A DNA stretch of 64,000 nucleotides. Origin: Ancylostoma caninum. Its lineage: Eukaryota > Nematoda > Chromadorea > Rhabditida > Ancylostomatidae. Made by a program: the position numbers and the translations under genes. Positions 34,001-44,169 of this stretch are shown here, one piece after another. Within the stretch, counting starts at the first letter, position 1. Every line of letters starts with the position of its first letter. The stretch covers positions 62,001 through 126,000 of the forward strand of contig JBAJFG010000012.1 in NCBI GenBank assembly GCA_037903475.1. Reading direction: 5' to 3'. The notes under the pieces are model-generated. The model had not been told where the DNA came from. It worked only from the letters and a program-made list of their open reading frames with translations, and did no database searches.

Positions 34001-37000
34001 GCGAAAAAAACATGGTGTTATTGTCTCCGATGTTTGTTCACTGATTCCTAGTAACCTTCTACCTCTGAAAGCATAAGAAATTGCAACATCTCATGTATCG
34101 GACAAGTATGTCGAACATGTTATTCCATAGAAAGATGTGATTTAATTAAAAAATCCACGTCGATCTTTAATGCGGACATCATGTGTGCAACTAGTTGAAG
34201 AGTCCATGGTTCCCTCTGAAAACTGACTTTTTTCTTCTGAAACTTAACCGCTGATCTAGGATTTGGCGTTGTACGCTCATCTACGTCGTTACTTGACATA
34301 GCTGCAAGCTCATTTGTAGCTGAGCCTTTGCACCATTAAATAGTTCTTAATTTTCTCTCATGTCCATCTGGTGCACTTGTTTTGCTTCATATCTTACGTC
34401 CAGGCTGTCAGTTAATGGATGAAATACAATCAATCATTTGTTAAGGAACGATCTCGATCGGCTAAAAATCGCATCGCTATAAGTACGTTATATCTTGGCG
34501 ATGGCTCATTGGAACGTGGACTAGTATGTCATTCTTCACAATTCTGACGGTGGTACTGTTTCCTACTTCATAACATATTTGTAGGTAGACTCTATTGACT
34601 ATAATCTGAAGCGTAATGAAAATCTTCATGTCACGGTGCTGCTCGATTATTTGCGGGGTACACGAGGTGTCGCACAGGAGAAGAGTAGCACAACTCTTTT
34701 GAAAGCTATAGCTGATAGAGCTGTTGTGAGTCTCATGCCTTATCTCCTTCATTCCTTGTTCTTTTTTCTTCTTTTTGAAAGTAATAATTAGTTTAGGTTT
34801 TTCTTTATCACACTCCCAAATTGACTGGACTGGTGAAGAGGGTACTTCCCGAGAGAACGAATGAAATAGTTGGTTTACAGCATATGAAACTGTATATTTT
34901 TGATGACTCTGTCCTCATAAGTGGGTAGGTGAGTCAATAGTTCGTGCACTCCGAAGGTTAAGAAGATGTACCTGTCTAGAGCCAATCTGTCCGATTCGTA
35001 CTTTGTGGACCGACAGGACCGTTACGTCCTGTTTGAAAACTGCAAAGATTTGGCTGATTTCTTCTGCAACCTGATCAATGCCGTGGGGGAATGCTCGTTT
35101 CTTCTGAATAGTGATGGATCAGTAACGCTTCATCCAAATTGTTCGGTGCATCCATATGAAGGTGAGGTTTATTACATCAGTTTCAGTGTCCGTTTATTAG
35201 CCTTTCAATCACTTCCTTACTTTTACCCTTCTTTCCAAATATCATCGGTTACCGCTAAATCTGTGACTTTATGATCCGTTTCATCAGGAAGATTAGTGGT
35301 AAGAGAAGCAGGCAAGAACGGCAGACAGTAAGTAAGAAAGAGCAATCGTAACGGTCTTCACGAGAGGATGTAGAGCATACGATCATGCCTACTGTTCAGC
35401 AGAGGTTAAGTGCTGCGTAGGTATCTGCTAAGTACTACTTTTCATTCAGTACTTAATGAGGAGAAGGGGGAGAGAAGGTGGGGAGATCAGAATTAGTCGA
35501 TTCTTCGTCACAGTCGCTTCTGCTTGAAACCTTCCATTTTCTTCTTCGATGCCACTGGAAAGCTTGCTGCCTCCCTGGTTAGTGCTGGGTAAGGTGTCGC
35601 CTTATCATCGGTTTCTTAGAGTTCGTCCTAACGACCAATTTCGTGGCAACAATCTTCTTTTTCATCTCTCCTTATAGTAGAGGTAATCCATATAAGCTGA
35701 ACTCATGAAAAGTTGTTATTTTTACCTTTTTGCTTCATGATTCATTTCTATGTTGCGACACATACAAAAAAAAGCTAATTGTTTATGTCATTTGATAGCT
35801 TAAACCAAGCCACTGTCATTACCGACTCATTCAGGCAGGTTCGTTGAATATCGTGACCTATTGCGCTCAAGAATAGGCAAGGTTATTGGTGCTTTACAAA
35901 CGCAACAAGCCTCAGCACAATCTAGCTCCAGTGATACCTTGTTGTACCCTTTAGTACAGATGGGTCTGTTTGGATACCACGAGGAATATGAGTTACTCAA
36001 GCGGCTGCTTTCTTCCAAGGTAGGTATTCAAATCTTTACAGTTTTGCTTTGCCAAAAGGTCATACGTTACGCTTTCCAATGTCTATGTGTTTAGGACAGC
36101 ACGACGTCCATAACAATGGCATCTGGTTACTTCAACTGCATAAAGGAGTACGAACAGTTAATCTTCAGCGAAGGAAAATACTCAATGGATATAGTGACAG
36201 CGGCTCCCAAGGTATAATTTTTGCGTTACTGATTCCCTTGTGGCGTTTTTTGGTGCGTTTTTTAGCAAAAAATCTAATGGCCAATTCCCATTTAAGGCCA
36301 ATGGCTTTTTTGGTGCTGCTGGTCCGTCTGGATACGTTCCATCCATGTATTCTTGGGTTTGCGAAAGGATACTACAAATGAAGGAAAAGTATGCAAGAAA
36401 TGATGTTAATCTGTACGAGTACCATCGAGATGGTTGGACATTCCATGCTAAAGGTCTCTGGGTGGACACTCCTGCACAAACGGCAACACTAGTGGGATCC
36501 TCAAACTTTGGTTAGTTCATACTCTATTCGGAATCATCGGCGGAATCTTAACTTGACATTTTTTAAAATCCTGTGTCATGAACCACGAATTCTAACTTTG
36601 GGCTAGGATTGAGCGACCAGTGATATGTTTAAACAATTAGCCATTCTAATCTGTAGTATTTGCGGTAGCAATTCAGCAGTCTGATTGGTAAAAATTCACT
36701 TCTTCTGAATCGTTCATCCTTCACGTTGTACAGGTAAGGGAGTTGGTGGAGCTTCTGCACACACCCAATTCGTATGTTCTAGACTAGCGACTGTTCCTAG
36801 CAGCGTTCCGAACGGAAGACTGCAAAGATTCAGATCATGCTGACCACCGTGGCGATCTTTTTGAGAAATGTTTGAGAACTGTTTCCTTAGTAACGGTGAT
36901 GCCAAAGGTTCCATGATGTGCAGCTTCACAGCCAAATCTCCTATCCTATCCAGCTAGAATGATACTACTCAGAGATTCTGGTTCAAATGACATTGGTGAT

Positions 37001-38088
37001 CCGTTCACAATAAGTCCGGGTACTTCCTACAGCCTCTTCTCACACCATTGCTTTTACCTTTTTCTTTTTTTTGTTCTGTTCTACATAATTGCTCTTGTTT
37101 TATCTTCAGCAGTACGCCTTTGTTCGGCATCCGCACCCTGTGTGTATCAATAAATGAAAAAAAAAAACAAATAGATAAACAACGTGGGATTTATAGGGTA
37201 TCGATCAGTGCATCGTGATCTCGAAGCGCAAATTCTGCTTGTTACTTCCAACGAACGGTTACGTAGCCAGCTCAAAGATGTGAGTGATTTTATATCTCAT
37301 TCTTCTTCAATCGAAATATTTTTGAAACTGAGTTTTAAATAATTCCTTTTTATCTTGACTTATATTTATTTCAAACTATCCATAGATGTATGCTGTTTGA
37401 TCGGAAAATCCTGATTTATTGGGCAATGTGAAGTGCTCCATGCCAAGCGACGCGGTTTTTTCTAAAGTGGCAGTGAGCTTTTCACTCTGAATTGCATCAT
37501 GTCGCTTGCATTTCACATCTGCCGGCCACTGATAGCAAGTTTTCTATATCTCGTAGTTCCTACAAACCGTTAACGTTATTGAAGTTATGCTCATGTGGAG
37601 GTATTCATTGGCGATGTTATACTTCTTCTATTTGAAAATTTTACAGAGGAATATTCAAATTTTACTTTTGAATGTTATTCTGCGCTATTTTCTGTGGTCA
37701 GTCCAGTGTCTCATTCATGGTTACATCGTGTATGAAAGGCCTGCATCTTTTCATCTCAACCATACCTGCTGTTGTTTTATTGAAATGAAATTGAAATCTG
37801 CTTAGTCCATAATCACTTGACGCTAATTTGCACAGTAAATCGAGATTTTCCGGTTCAGTTTTGTGTGGCTTCATTACTTTAAGGCTCCTTCTGCAAATTT
37901 TCCATTCTGTATGTATTTTCCATTCCATTCCAACTTGTACAACAGCATTAAAAATAGTCCCATTCTAGGAAAGGAGACGTCTTTTCGACTTTGCTTCGTT
38001 GTTAGATGGAGCAGCGTTGAGGAGAGCAGACCACCATATTCCAGTCGTAGTTCGAGTGGTATCTCGTATAATTAGGAATTTTTTCTAG
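31069..38088 (+). CDS. pgs-1: CDP-diacylglycerol--glycerol-3-phosphate 3-phosphatidyltransferase (PGS1)
   Basis: Ten exons (31069-31164, 34446-34523, 34585-34725, 34797-34924, 34980-35161, 35835-36019, 36095-36211, 36297-36510, 37197-37279, 37969-38088) join in phase to 447 aa. The protein follows mitochondrial PGS1, a phospholipase-D-superfamily enzyme with two HKD sites. The first is HMKLYIFDDSVLISGANLSD; the second is HAKGLWVDTPAQT with GSSNFGYRSVHRDLEAQI after it. Other landmarks are STLYLGDGSLERGL, LLDYLRGTRG, MASGYFN and ANGFFGAAGPSGYVPSMY. The C-terminus ends VVSRIIRNFF like vertebrate PGS1. It makes phosphatidylglycerophosphate, the committed step to phosphatidylglycerol and cardiolipin in mitochondria. 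The open frame extends upstream (basic, RRRGLARGLVQL) without an ATG, so the mitochondrial presequence may lie in an unfound 5' exon. Intron 1 is 3.3 kb and holds a transposon. Confidence 0.9.
31364..32936. mobile_element. Mutator-like (MULE) element with 9-bp target duplication
   Basis: Terminal inverted repeats of about 75 bp start ACTCGTATCTAAATCTACAT and continue through CTGTCTGCGCGCGG and GCGCCCCATGGACC-like sequence. The 9-bp repeat GCCGAATAG flanks the element exactly (31355-31363 and 32937-32945). The 1.4-kb interior has only short ORFs (for example minus 31738-31998 and 32490-32693) with no motif I recognise. It lies in pgs-1 intron 1. Confidence 0.8.
33400..34445. other. Rest of pgs-1 intron 1, no feature recognised
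   Basis: I see no coding exon of pgs-1 here: exon 1 joins directly in phase and in family alignment to the exon at 34446. A segment around 33470-33490 (ACCGTAGTTCTTGA) recurs near 46146, suggesting another dispersed repeat. Confidence 0.35.
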
Positions 38089-38596
38089 TCCTACTTCGGT
38101 AGAGATTACTAGGGGCACTTTTGTAGCCTACTTGTTTTTTTTGCTCTTGTTACATTTTTATTTAATCAAGAGTTGCATCGAAGTGCAACGTTATGGTTCC
38201 ATATGTTTCATATATTTATATTTCACAAGTCCATCGTCGTCAATGCATATGTGCTCATTTCATCTGGTAGTCAAATAGTTTTATGATTTGCAATATTTTT
38301 GTTATATTTATTGACTTTTAGAACGCTAGTCTGATCGTGTATGTAACTTCTTGTTTTGTTGTTTTATGTTTGCTACCCATTTAAGAAGTCCTTGTTTATA
38401 GAAGATCTAAACCAATTTTGTTCATTCTATTTTCTCTGGTTTGATGTTATCATAACTCCATCATCTTGTTTTTTTTCTGTTTTCTTGTGACTTCATAAAG
38501 ATACCTTCAACCACATCGTATTCTTCGTCAGTGTTTTTACACATCCTGCCAGTATCTTAGCAGTTCATGTTAAGCACCTATAAATTAAGTCACTCC

Positions 38597-39566
38597 ATGC
38601 GCTCCGGAATCCTAAACGTTGCAGAAAATACCATTATGGGGTTACTGCCAGTAGGGCTGTTAGTAGGGAGGGCTCTGATGGACAATGTTGCTCGTCGAGC
38701 TGGTCCAGCTCAGGTAGGTTTTTTTGAAAGTTGTTGTTCCTAGCGGTCACGTGTATGCAACTTATTGCTTATAGGTTGTGCGAACATCTGCCACATTAGG
38801 GACCGTTAGCAGTTTACGTAGTAGAAGACGTATATCATCAGGAGTAGGACAAAACCCATTCGAGAGGGAACAGGTAATGTCGATTGCATTTTGAAGGTTG
38901 CATTTTACACTCCTTGCATCGTTGTAGTAACTGTTTGTTGAGTTTCCGGGCGCAATACTGAGTCAGAAGGGATAGCGAGTCAGTGCAGCCGCTCTGGAGG
39001 TAGTGCGGTGGCTTATAGCGACTAATGTTCAACTTAGACATTCATTAGCGACAGCGGACACAGGGGACATGTGGGAGTAGAGCGTCCTGTGTGGGGGGAG
39101 TGGTGAGAAGGGAGAGGGAGAGGGGTGTCCCTCCCCATCCCAAGAATCGGGCGGCAAGTATGATCCTTAACAGAGCTCTGCAATAACGGTTGGGCCAGAT
39201 TCAGGATACTCATACGGTCAATATTCCTTATATGAAGGTAAGATTCCGTAGCTAATTTCTAATACCTTATTCCATCATTCCCAAAATTTCATTTTTGATT
39301 ATACATTTTCGGAACTAACTTTTTATACCTATTTTTGGATAGTTTAACAGTCTCGGCCCCATGTGTCCTCCTTGCCCAGGCGTGGTAAACAGTGATGGCT
39401 GCTAATGTATACATTCGGGTGATTTAATTTCGCGGTGTGAGGTCATTCCTATAAGTGACCGTTACCAGATGTTGCAACGCCTTGGTGGAACAAGTATACG
39501 TCGATCACATGCGCAGATCGAACGAGACAATAAATTGCTTCAAGAATCTCTCATGAATGAGAATTG
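38597..39566 (+). CDS. Unrecognised protein, or the N-terminus of the TMEM186 gene
   Basis: Four exons with good splice sites and matching phase (38597-38713, 38775-38873, 39199-39237, 39469-39566) encode about 118 aa. The sequence starts MRSGILNVAENTIMGLLPVG with a hydrophobic stretch at residues 13-27. A basic serine-rich part follows (SSLRSRRRISSGVGQNPF), then a polar helix (IRRSHAQIERDNKLLQESLM). The last exon ends in phase 2 at TG/GTACGTG. A 47-bp intron to an acceptor at 39613 would join it in frame to the TMEM186 exon. If so, these exons are the N-terminal half of one protein; if not, this is a separate gene whose 3' end I have not found. Family not recognised. Confidence 0.5.
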
Positions 39567-39647
39567 GTACGTGAATTGATGTTCGCTATCGAAGCTGTTT
39601 CAGTTATTTCAAGGACAATAATTCTCTTTTTGACTCCAGTGACTAGA

Positions 39648-41007
39648 ATGTTATCTAGGGTGGCAGTATATCGATATCCAGGAATTCGGTTTGCTGTGCT
39701 TCTCGCTCGCGCGAAACTACTCCAGACCGTGGCTAGTGTGCTATATCTACCGTATTCATCATATCAGTATGCAGTCGGACATGCAGATGCAACATTTTTC
39801 TACTCTACTGCTGCTCTTGCTGTATTAGCTCCAGTTGCGCTGGCAGTATTTAGTCGGTTAGTATGATGTTTCGCTTTTTTTCTCTTCGAAACAAAATGTT
39901 CATTACTATCGGTAAGTGTGGAGCGTTGTTGCCAAGATGAGGAGTGGGAGGAGGGAACAAGACTGGTTAAATTTGCACTGCTTGAGTCATGATCAACTGC
40001 TACATGGGTAAAGTCCTTACGCGCAATCGGCGGGAAATTTTCGAGCGCGCTCAGCATGGCGCGCGTGCGCGGCGCGGTCCTCATGTGGTAGTGGTCCCCC
40101 GTCGTTCGTCAGATTTTTGGCCCAGGTGAGTGCTTTTCCTTCAGTTTTTCCTTTGATTGAAGTTTATCTGAAGGTGTGAGGCCTGTGGCTGACCGATTTC
40201 GACCGGACGGCTCCGCATGCCTCAAAAAAAAAAACAATAGGAACAAGCATTTGGGGCATGCACGAGGAAAACGTGCAAAATATGAGGCATACGGGAACGT
40301 CCGGTCGATATCGGTCAGCCGCAGGCCTCACGGCTTCAAATAAACTTCAGTTAAAGAAAAAATGAAAGAAAAACACTCACCTGGGCCAAGAATCTGACGA
40401 ACGACTGAGGACCGCTGCCACAAAAGGGCCGCGCCGCGCATGCGCCGCATGCTGGGCGCGCTCGAAAATTTTCCGCCGATTGCGCGTAAGAACTTTATTT
40501 AGCTGCGCCCTTCTTTACTACATATGCGGCGCTTTACATCCGTATAAGTACGAGTGGTTACTGAAACGAATGATGAGGAGTATTGCTTTAGGTATCTTAA
40601 TAGATTAATTGGAGTGATTGCTATGAATGAGAGCAACGAATTCGTCCGAGTTGGATATCTTACATTCTGGGGAGCTCGAAAGAACAAGTACGCGGCTATT
40701 CCTTTTTTGTCTCTGATTTTCGTATAGGGGTTTCAGAAAGTAGGAAATATTTTACAGGATTCTGGATATAGCAGACGTCCTCCCTCTCACCGAAGTTTCT
40801 GGCAGCAAAAGCGACTCATTAATAAAGTTTTCATGGTTCGGAGGGTATGTCCATTCGTGCTTGCATGGATATTAGCGAAGCAACGTGATTATTTTCAGAA
40901 GCAGCTTCTTGTACTTGCCCACGAGGGGTGTCGAAATCGTCGATGAGAAAAGGGCAGAACTGCTGTTTGGAGATCTCAGTGTGTTTAATAGTTCTAAAAA
41001 GGAATAA
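39648..41007 (+). CDS. TMEM186 homologue, mitochondrial inner-membrane protein
   Basis: Exons 39648-39856, 40592-40687, 40758-40844 and 40899-41007 join in phase to 166 aa. Landmarks in TMEM186 order are VYRYPGIRFAVLLARAKLLQ (family YR-AIR...LSRLKLLQT), a first membrane span (TVASVLYLPYSSYQYAVG), a second (FFYSTAALAVLAPVALAVF), RYLNRLIGVIAMNESNEFVR, VGYLTFWGARKNK, ILDIADVLPLTE and a C-terminal strand region ending SVFNSSKKE. Human TMEM186 (213 aa) is a mitochondrial inner-membrane protein linked to complex I assembly (MCIA complex). From the ATG at 39648 only five residues precede the conserved block, so the targeting region is missing. It is probably supplied by upstream exons (38597-39566) or by an in-frame extension to 39614. 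The stop codon overlaps an AATAAA at 41003-41008. Confidence 0.8.
40011..40495. mobile_element. TA-flanked near-perfect 485-bp palindromic MITE
   Basis: The whole element folds on itself around 40230-40240. The outer ends AAGTCCTTACGCGCAATCGG and CCGATTGCGCGTAAGAACTT are followed inward by matching arms of about 200 bp (for example CCTGTGGCTGACCGAT / ATCGGTCAGCCGCAGG). TA flanks it at 40009-40010 and 40496-40497. It sits in the first intron after the TMEM186 start exon. An RNA through it would form a very long hairpin. Confidence 0.85.
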
Positions 41008-41509
41008 ATTCTAGGAAGAGGTTGTTCGCCTATGCTGTGATGAATTTTAGGAACATACAAATTTCTAACACATTTCACATAATCGGTAGGCCGTCATCAA
41101 GTTGGAGGCTATGAAAGGCAGTGAATGTCTCATCTCAGAGATTTCCCCGCGAAAAAAAAAACCTAGCATGTGCTGATCACAATGGAATACGTGATTCCTT
41201 ATAAAAGGGCGCGAATCTCGTTTTTGAGTCCTTTTTCGTGAAAAATTCCTGGCGTCCATTGAGTCATCTGCTTCAAAGAGGCACTAGCTGTCAACAATTG
41301 ATATCACCACCTACACAGCCTTGTGGCAAACGTCTCATTAGGCATACTGAATTCTCTGCATAAGAAGGGGATCAAAGACAGAGTTCTCTGCATTTTTGTG
41401 AGGAATCGTGTGTGTCATTGTGATCTGCACTCGCTGGACATTCTTCTCGCATAAGAATTTCAGGATAGCTTCAGGACTTCTTCATCATCTATCGTTCCCG
41501 GCGCTTGGA

Positions 41510-41614
41510 TGCATCATTGAGATTACCTAAGGTTAACGCGTTGACGTGTTGACGATAGGTAAGTTTGGGTGGAGCTAACTCGTTTATCCCAATCTGGGTA
41601 ATCTCAATGATGCA
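41510..41614. repeat. Short palindromic element (TGCATCATTGAGATTACC ends)
   Basis: TGCATCATTGAGATTACC and GGTAATCTCAATGATGCA are perfect 18-bp inverted repeats 105 bp apart overall. A diverged relative with ATTACCTTGGGT and GGGTAATCTCAG ends lies near 45143-45277, also containing GTAAGTTTGGGT. Confidence 0.65.
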
Positions 41615-42132
41615 TGTGACTTCGGACGTCAATATTCCTTCACTAGGGGTTATTGTATCAATTAGTTAAGTATATTTGAACCTGTTTTAAAACATGTAAG
41701 TTTTCATGGCTCTGCTGCGCACCTCAGATGTATGCTCATTTTATGGCATTCTTCACACACTTCAGCTACATTTATACTGCATCCGAGTCCAATCCGGTCG
41801 GATAACAATAAGTACGTGTTGATCTTCGTTATTCGGCAGTCGATGCGTATCATTCGACCGGATCGAATTCCGATGAACTATAAATGTAGCTTTAGCTTCT
41901 ACAGCAGGGTTAGAAGTTTCTCCGCACCTTTATTTGCTACGCAGTAATGTAGAAATTTCAGTTATAAATGTGTCGGACTTGGATAATTGGACGAAAAAGA
42001 ATGTACCAATATACAAATTTGATTCGATTTTACGTAATATCATCACAATTTGCTCATTTTTTACTTAACTTGCAAGCAGTCAAAGTGCTCCATGATGGAG
42101 TGAGAAATCAATTAAATCTCGTGATACCTATA

Positions 42133-42844
42133 GGAAACTCCAAACATACGTAGACAAGAGTCGAGATCGCGGCGCGGCTCTCATGGGCAGAGACGCAGGC
42201 GCACACTCTCAGACAAATTGTCGGAAGGACCGCAGCAGAAAGAAATCGCGCTCATGTGGTTAAGAAGCGAAAGACTCAGAGATAAAAATTTTCGGAAGGA
42301 CCGCAGCAGAATGTTTTCTGCTGCGGTCCTTCCGAATCTCGCTGGAGTGGTTCGGAAGAAGCGCAGGAGAATAGATATGTATGGGGAAAGATTCGGAAGG
42401 ACCGTAGCAGGAAACCGGAAAAACCGCAGTAGAATGTTTTCTGCTGCGGTCTTTCCGGTTTTCTGCTGCGGTTCTTCCGAGTGCAGAAGGACCGCAGCTG
42501 AAAACCGGAAGGACCGCAGCAGAACGGAGGAGAGAGAGTGAGCGTTATTATACCCTTCTCATGTCTCGCGCATCCGCGTATCCAGTCGGAAGGACCGCAG
42601 CAGCTGTTCGGAAGAGCCGCAGCAGCTACTCGGAAGGACCGCAGCAGCCATTCGGAAGGACGGCAGCAGCTATTCGGAAGAAATGCAGCAGGAAACCGGA
42701 AGGACCGCAGGTCACCTGTCGGTTCTTCCGGTTTTCTGCTGCGGTCCTTCCAAAAAATTGTCTGAGATGCTGGGCTCCCGTGACTTTGCCCAAGAGAGCC
42801 GCGCCGCGGTGCTGACTCTTGACTGCGTCCTTTTAGAGTTCTCT
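42133..42844. mobile_element. Palindromic MITE carrying a nested minisatellite element
   Basis: The outer arms (GGAAACTCCAAACATACG at the left, and on the complementary right strand AGAGAACTCTAAAAGGACGC) continue into GACAAGAGTCGAGATCGCGG-type sequence. They match, inverted, the 151-bp element at 51738-51888. The copy here is larger because of a 559-bp insertion (42208-42766). Confidence 0.75.
42208..42766. repeat. CTCAGACA-bounded minisatellite of GGAAGGACCGCAGCAG units
   Basis: About 16 full or partial units of GGAAGGACCGCAGCAG occur in both orientations, some forming perfect hairpins (for example around 42293-42338). The block is bounded by CTCAGACAAATTGTC at the left and AAAAATTGTCTGAG at the right. 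The related element at 51738-51888 lacks this block and looks like the empty site. Confidence 0.8.
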
Positions 42845-43048
42845 GTAATTCTTTGTGTGTCAGGCTCAGTGGCAACATGCTCGTTCTCCACAAATTTTGG
42901 TTCCGTAAAAAGGACCACTTTTAGAATTGTGCCGTTTATAGACCGTTGTATATGAGAGGGGCCCGATTTCTATGATTGACCAGTCGCACGAACTGTCCAA
43001 TCGCAGAGCTTGGCTGCTCCACGTTTTCCAAGTATAGGGTGGCCCATA

Positions 43049-43319
43049 CTAATTATTGTGACAAAGACACTCGTTATAACACATTGCAAGTTCATCTGAT
43101 AATGCAACACAGAATTTTTGTTCTTTACTGAACAGTTGACGAAAATAAATGTTGAGCTCGAAGATATCACCCATCAACGATGAGACGTGTGACAATTTCG
43201 TTGGTGGTGGCAAATCAGGGACATCGTCAAACTCAGTCCTAGCCAAATGAGGTTTCTTTCAACAGTTATGAGGAGAAAATCAACGATTTCGCATCTCTAG
43301 GGGGTTCCGATAAACCCAT
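43049..43319 (-). CDS. Unrecognised small protein, two exons
   Basis: Exon 43319-43285 starts MGLSEPPRDAKS. A 46-bp intron (TC/GTTGAT donor, TGGCTAG acceptor) leads to exon 43238-43049, and phases agree. The 74-aa product continues TEFDDVPDLPPPTKLSHVSS then an amphipathic, aromatic-rich segment (MGDIFELNIYFRQLFSKEQK) and ends with cysteines (ELAMCYNECLCHNN). The proline/acidic lead-in followed by a helix looks like real coding sequence, but I know no family. It may be part of a larger gene. Confidence 0.4.
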
Positions 43320-43753
43320 TGATAATCCATTGAAACTGAGCAAGCCGAGCTATTGAAGAGGTTAGAAAGCAGAAGCAAAATCATTGAAATCCTCACTTAT
43401 TTTTATGTTCCGTGCAAACTGTACCGCACTTTCCACTTCTACCGGAATTTGTTCCCAACCCTTTATGGATTAAATTCACTGTGCAAGCCAATATCTTGGG
43501 CACTGACAGCAATGTGAAAACGGAGCGTGCCAAAACCCCATCATTCCACAATTAGGCGTTAGCTTCGCAGTGGCAGTAGATGAGAATCGGAAGGAAATTT
43601 CCCATTTTATATGTAGAGATTGAAAGTGATGAACAAGAGCTAACCAATAAAACTATATAATCTCAAGGAAATATGCAGCAACCTTGAATAAATCGAAAAT
43701 GCGAAAGCTTGCATGGTGTCATCATAATCATGGACCACATCCTCCCCAGAACA

Positions 43754-44169
43754 TTACGTAGATGCGACATGATCTTTGCGGATAGCCAGGAAGGTGTGGT
43801 TTTTGCTGGGCTCGTACGCTATGTTATGCATTTTCAGTGTTTGAGTGATGACAGCTCCACTTGGCGTTTTCACGACGATATCGCCTGCTAATTATCGCCG
43901 GCACGCTATCACGCACTCACGGGCTGTCGCACAAAACATCTATTCCTCACCTTGGTCGTGAGGTCTCTGGAGGCTAATTTCTGATGGCTGATAAGCAAGA
44001 ACTCTGTTAACATTGCTTTCTCTCGTTTTTTACGAACCATCCAGGGAGGCTGTGCTCTTGTTCCATAAGAGGCAAAAGGAAAAGCGTTTTGACGTGATAG
44101 ATGTAAACTGACTGACAAATTTGTGAGGTATAACGCTCTCCTTCCCAGTTTCGTCAGGCTTGGGACCAT
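43754..44169 (-). CDS. Unrecognised protein, possibly mitochondrial, two exons
   Basis: The ATG at 44169 opens a basic N-terminus, MVPSLTKLGRRALYLTNLSV then SLHLSRQNAFPFASYGTRAQ, that resembles a mitochondrial presequence. WMVRKKREKAMLTEFLLISH and LASRDLTTK follow, with GTGAGG or GTGAGT donors near 43962 and 43920. A second coding-like block 43884-43754 reads VVKTPSGAVITQTLKMHNIA then YEPSKNHTFLAIRKDHVAST and stops. The phase of the junction does not close with the obvious donors, so the exact exon boundary is unresolved. A mitochondrial ribosomal protein is a guess I cannot support. Confidence 0.4.

Noticed and set aside
42208..42766. Helitron interpretation of the minisatellite block
   Set aside because: It does not end in CTRR before T, and both ends are inverted repeats, which Helitrons lack.
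42276..42893. 205-codon minus-strand frame
   Set aside because: It is a translation of the GGAAGGACCGCAGCAG repeats (periodic CCGPS-type peptide), not a gene.
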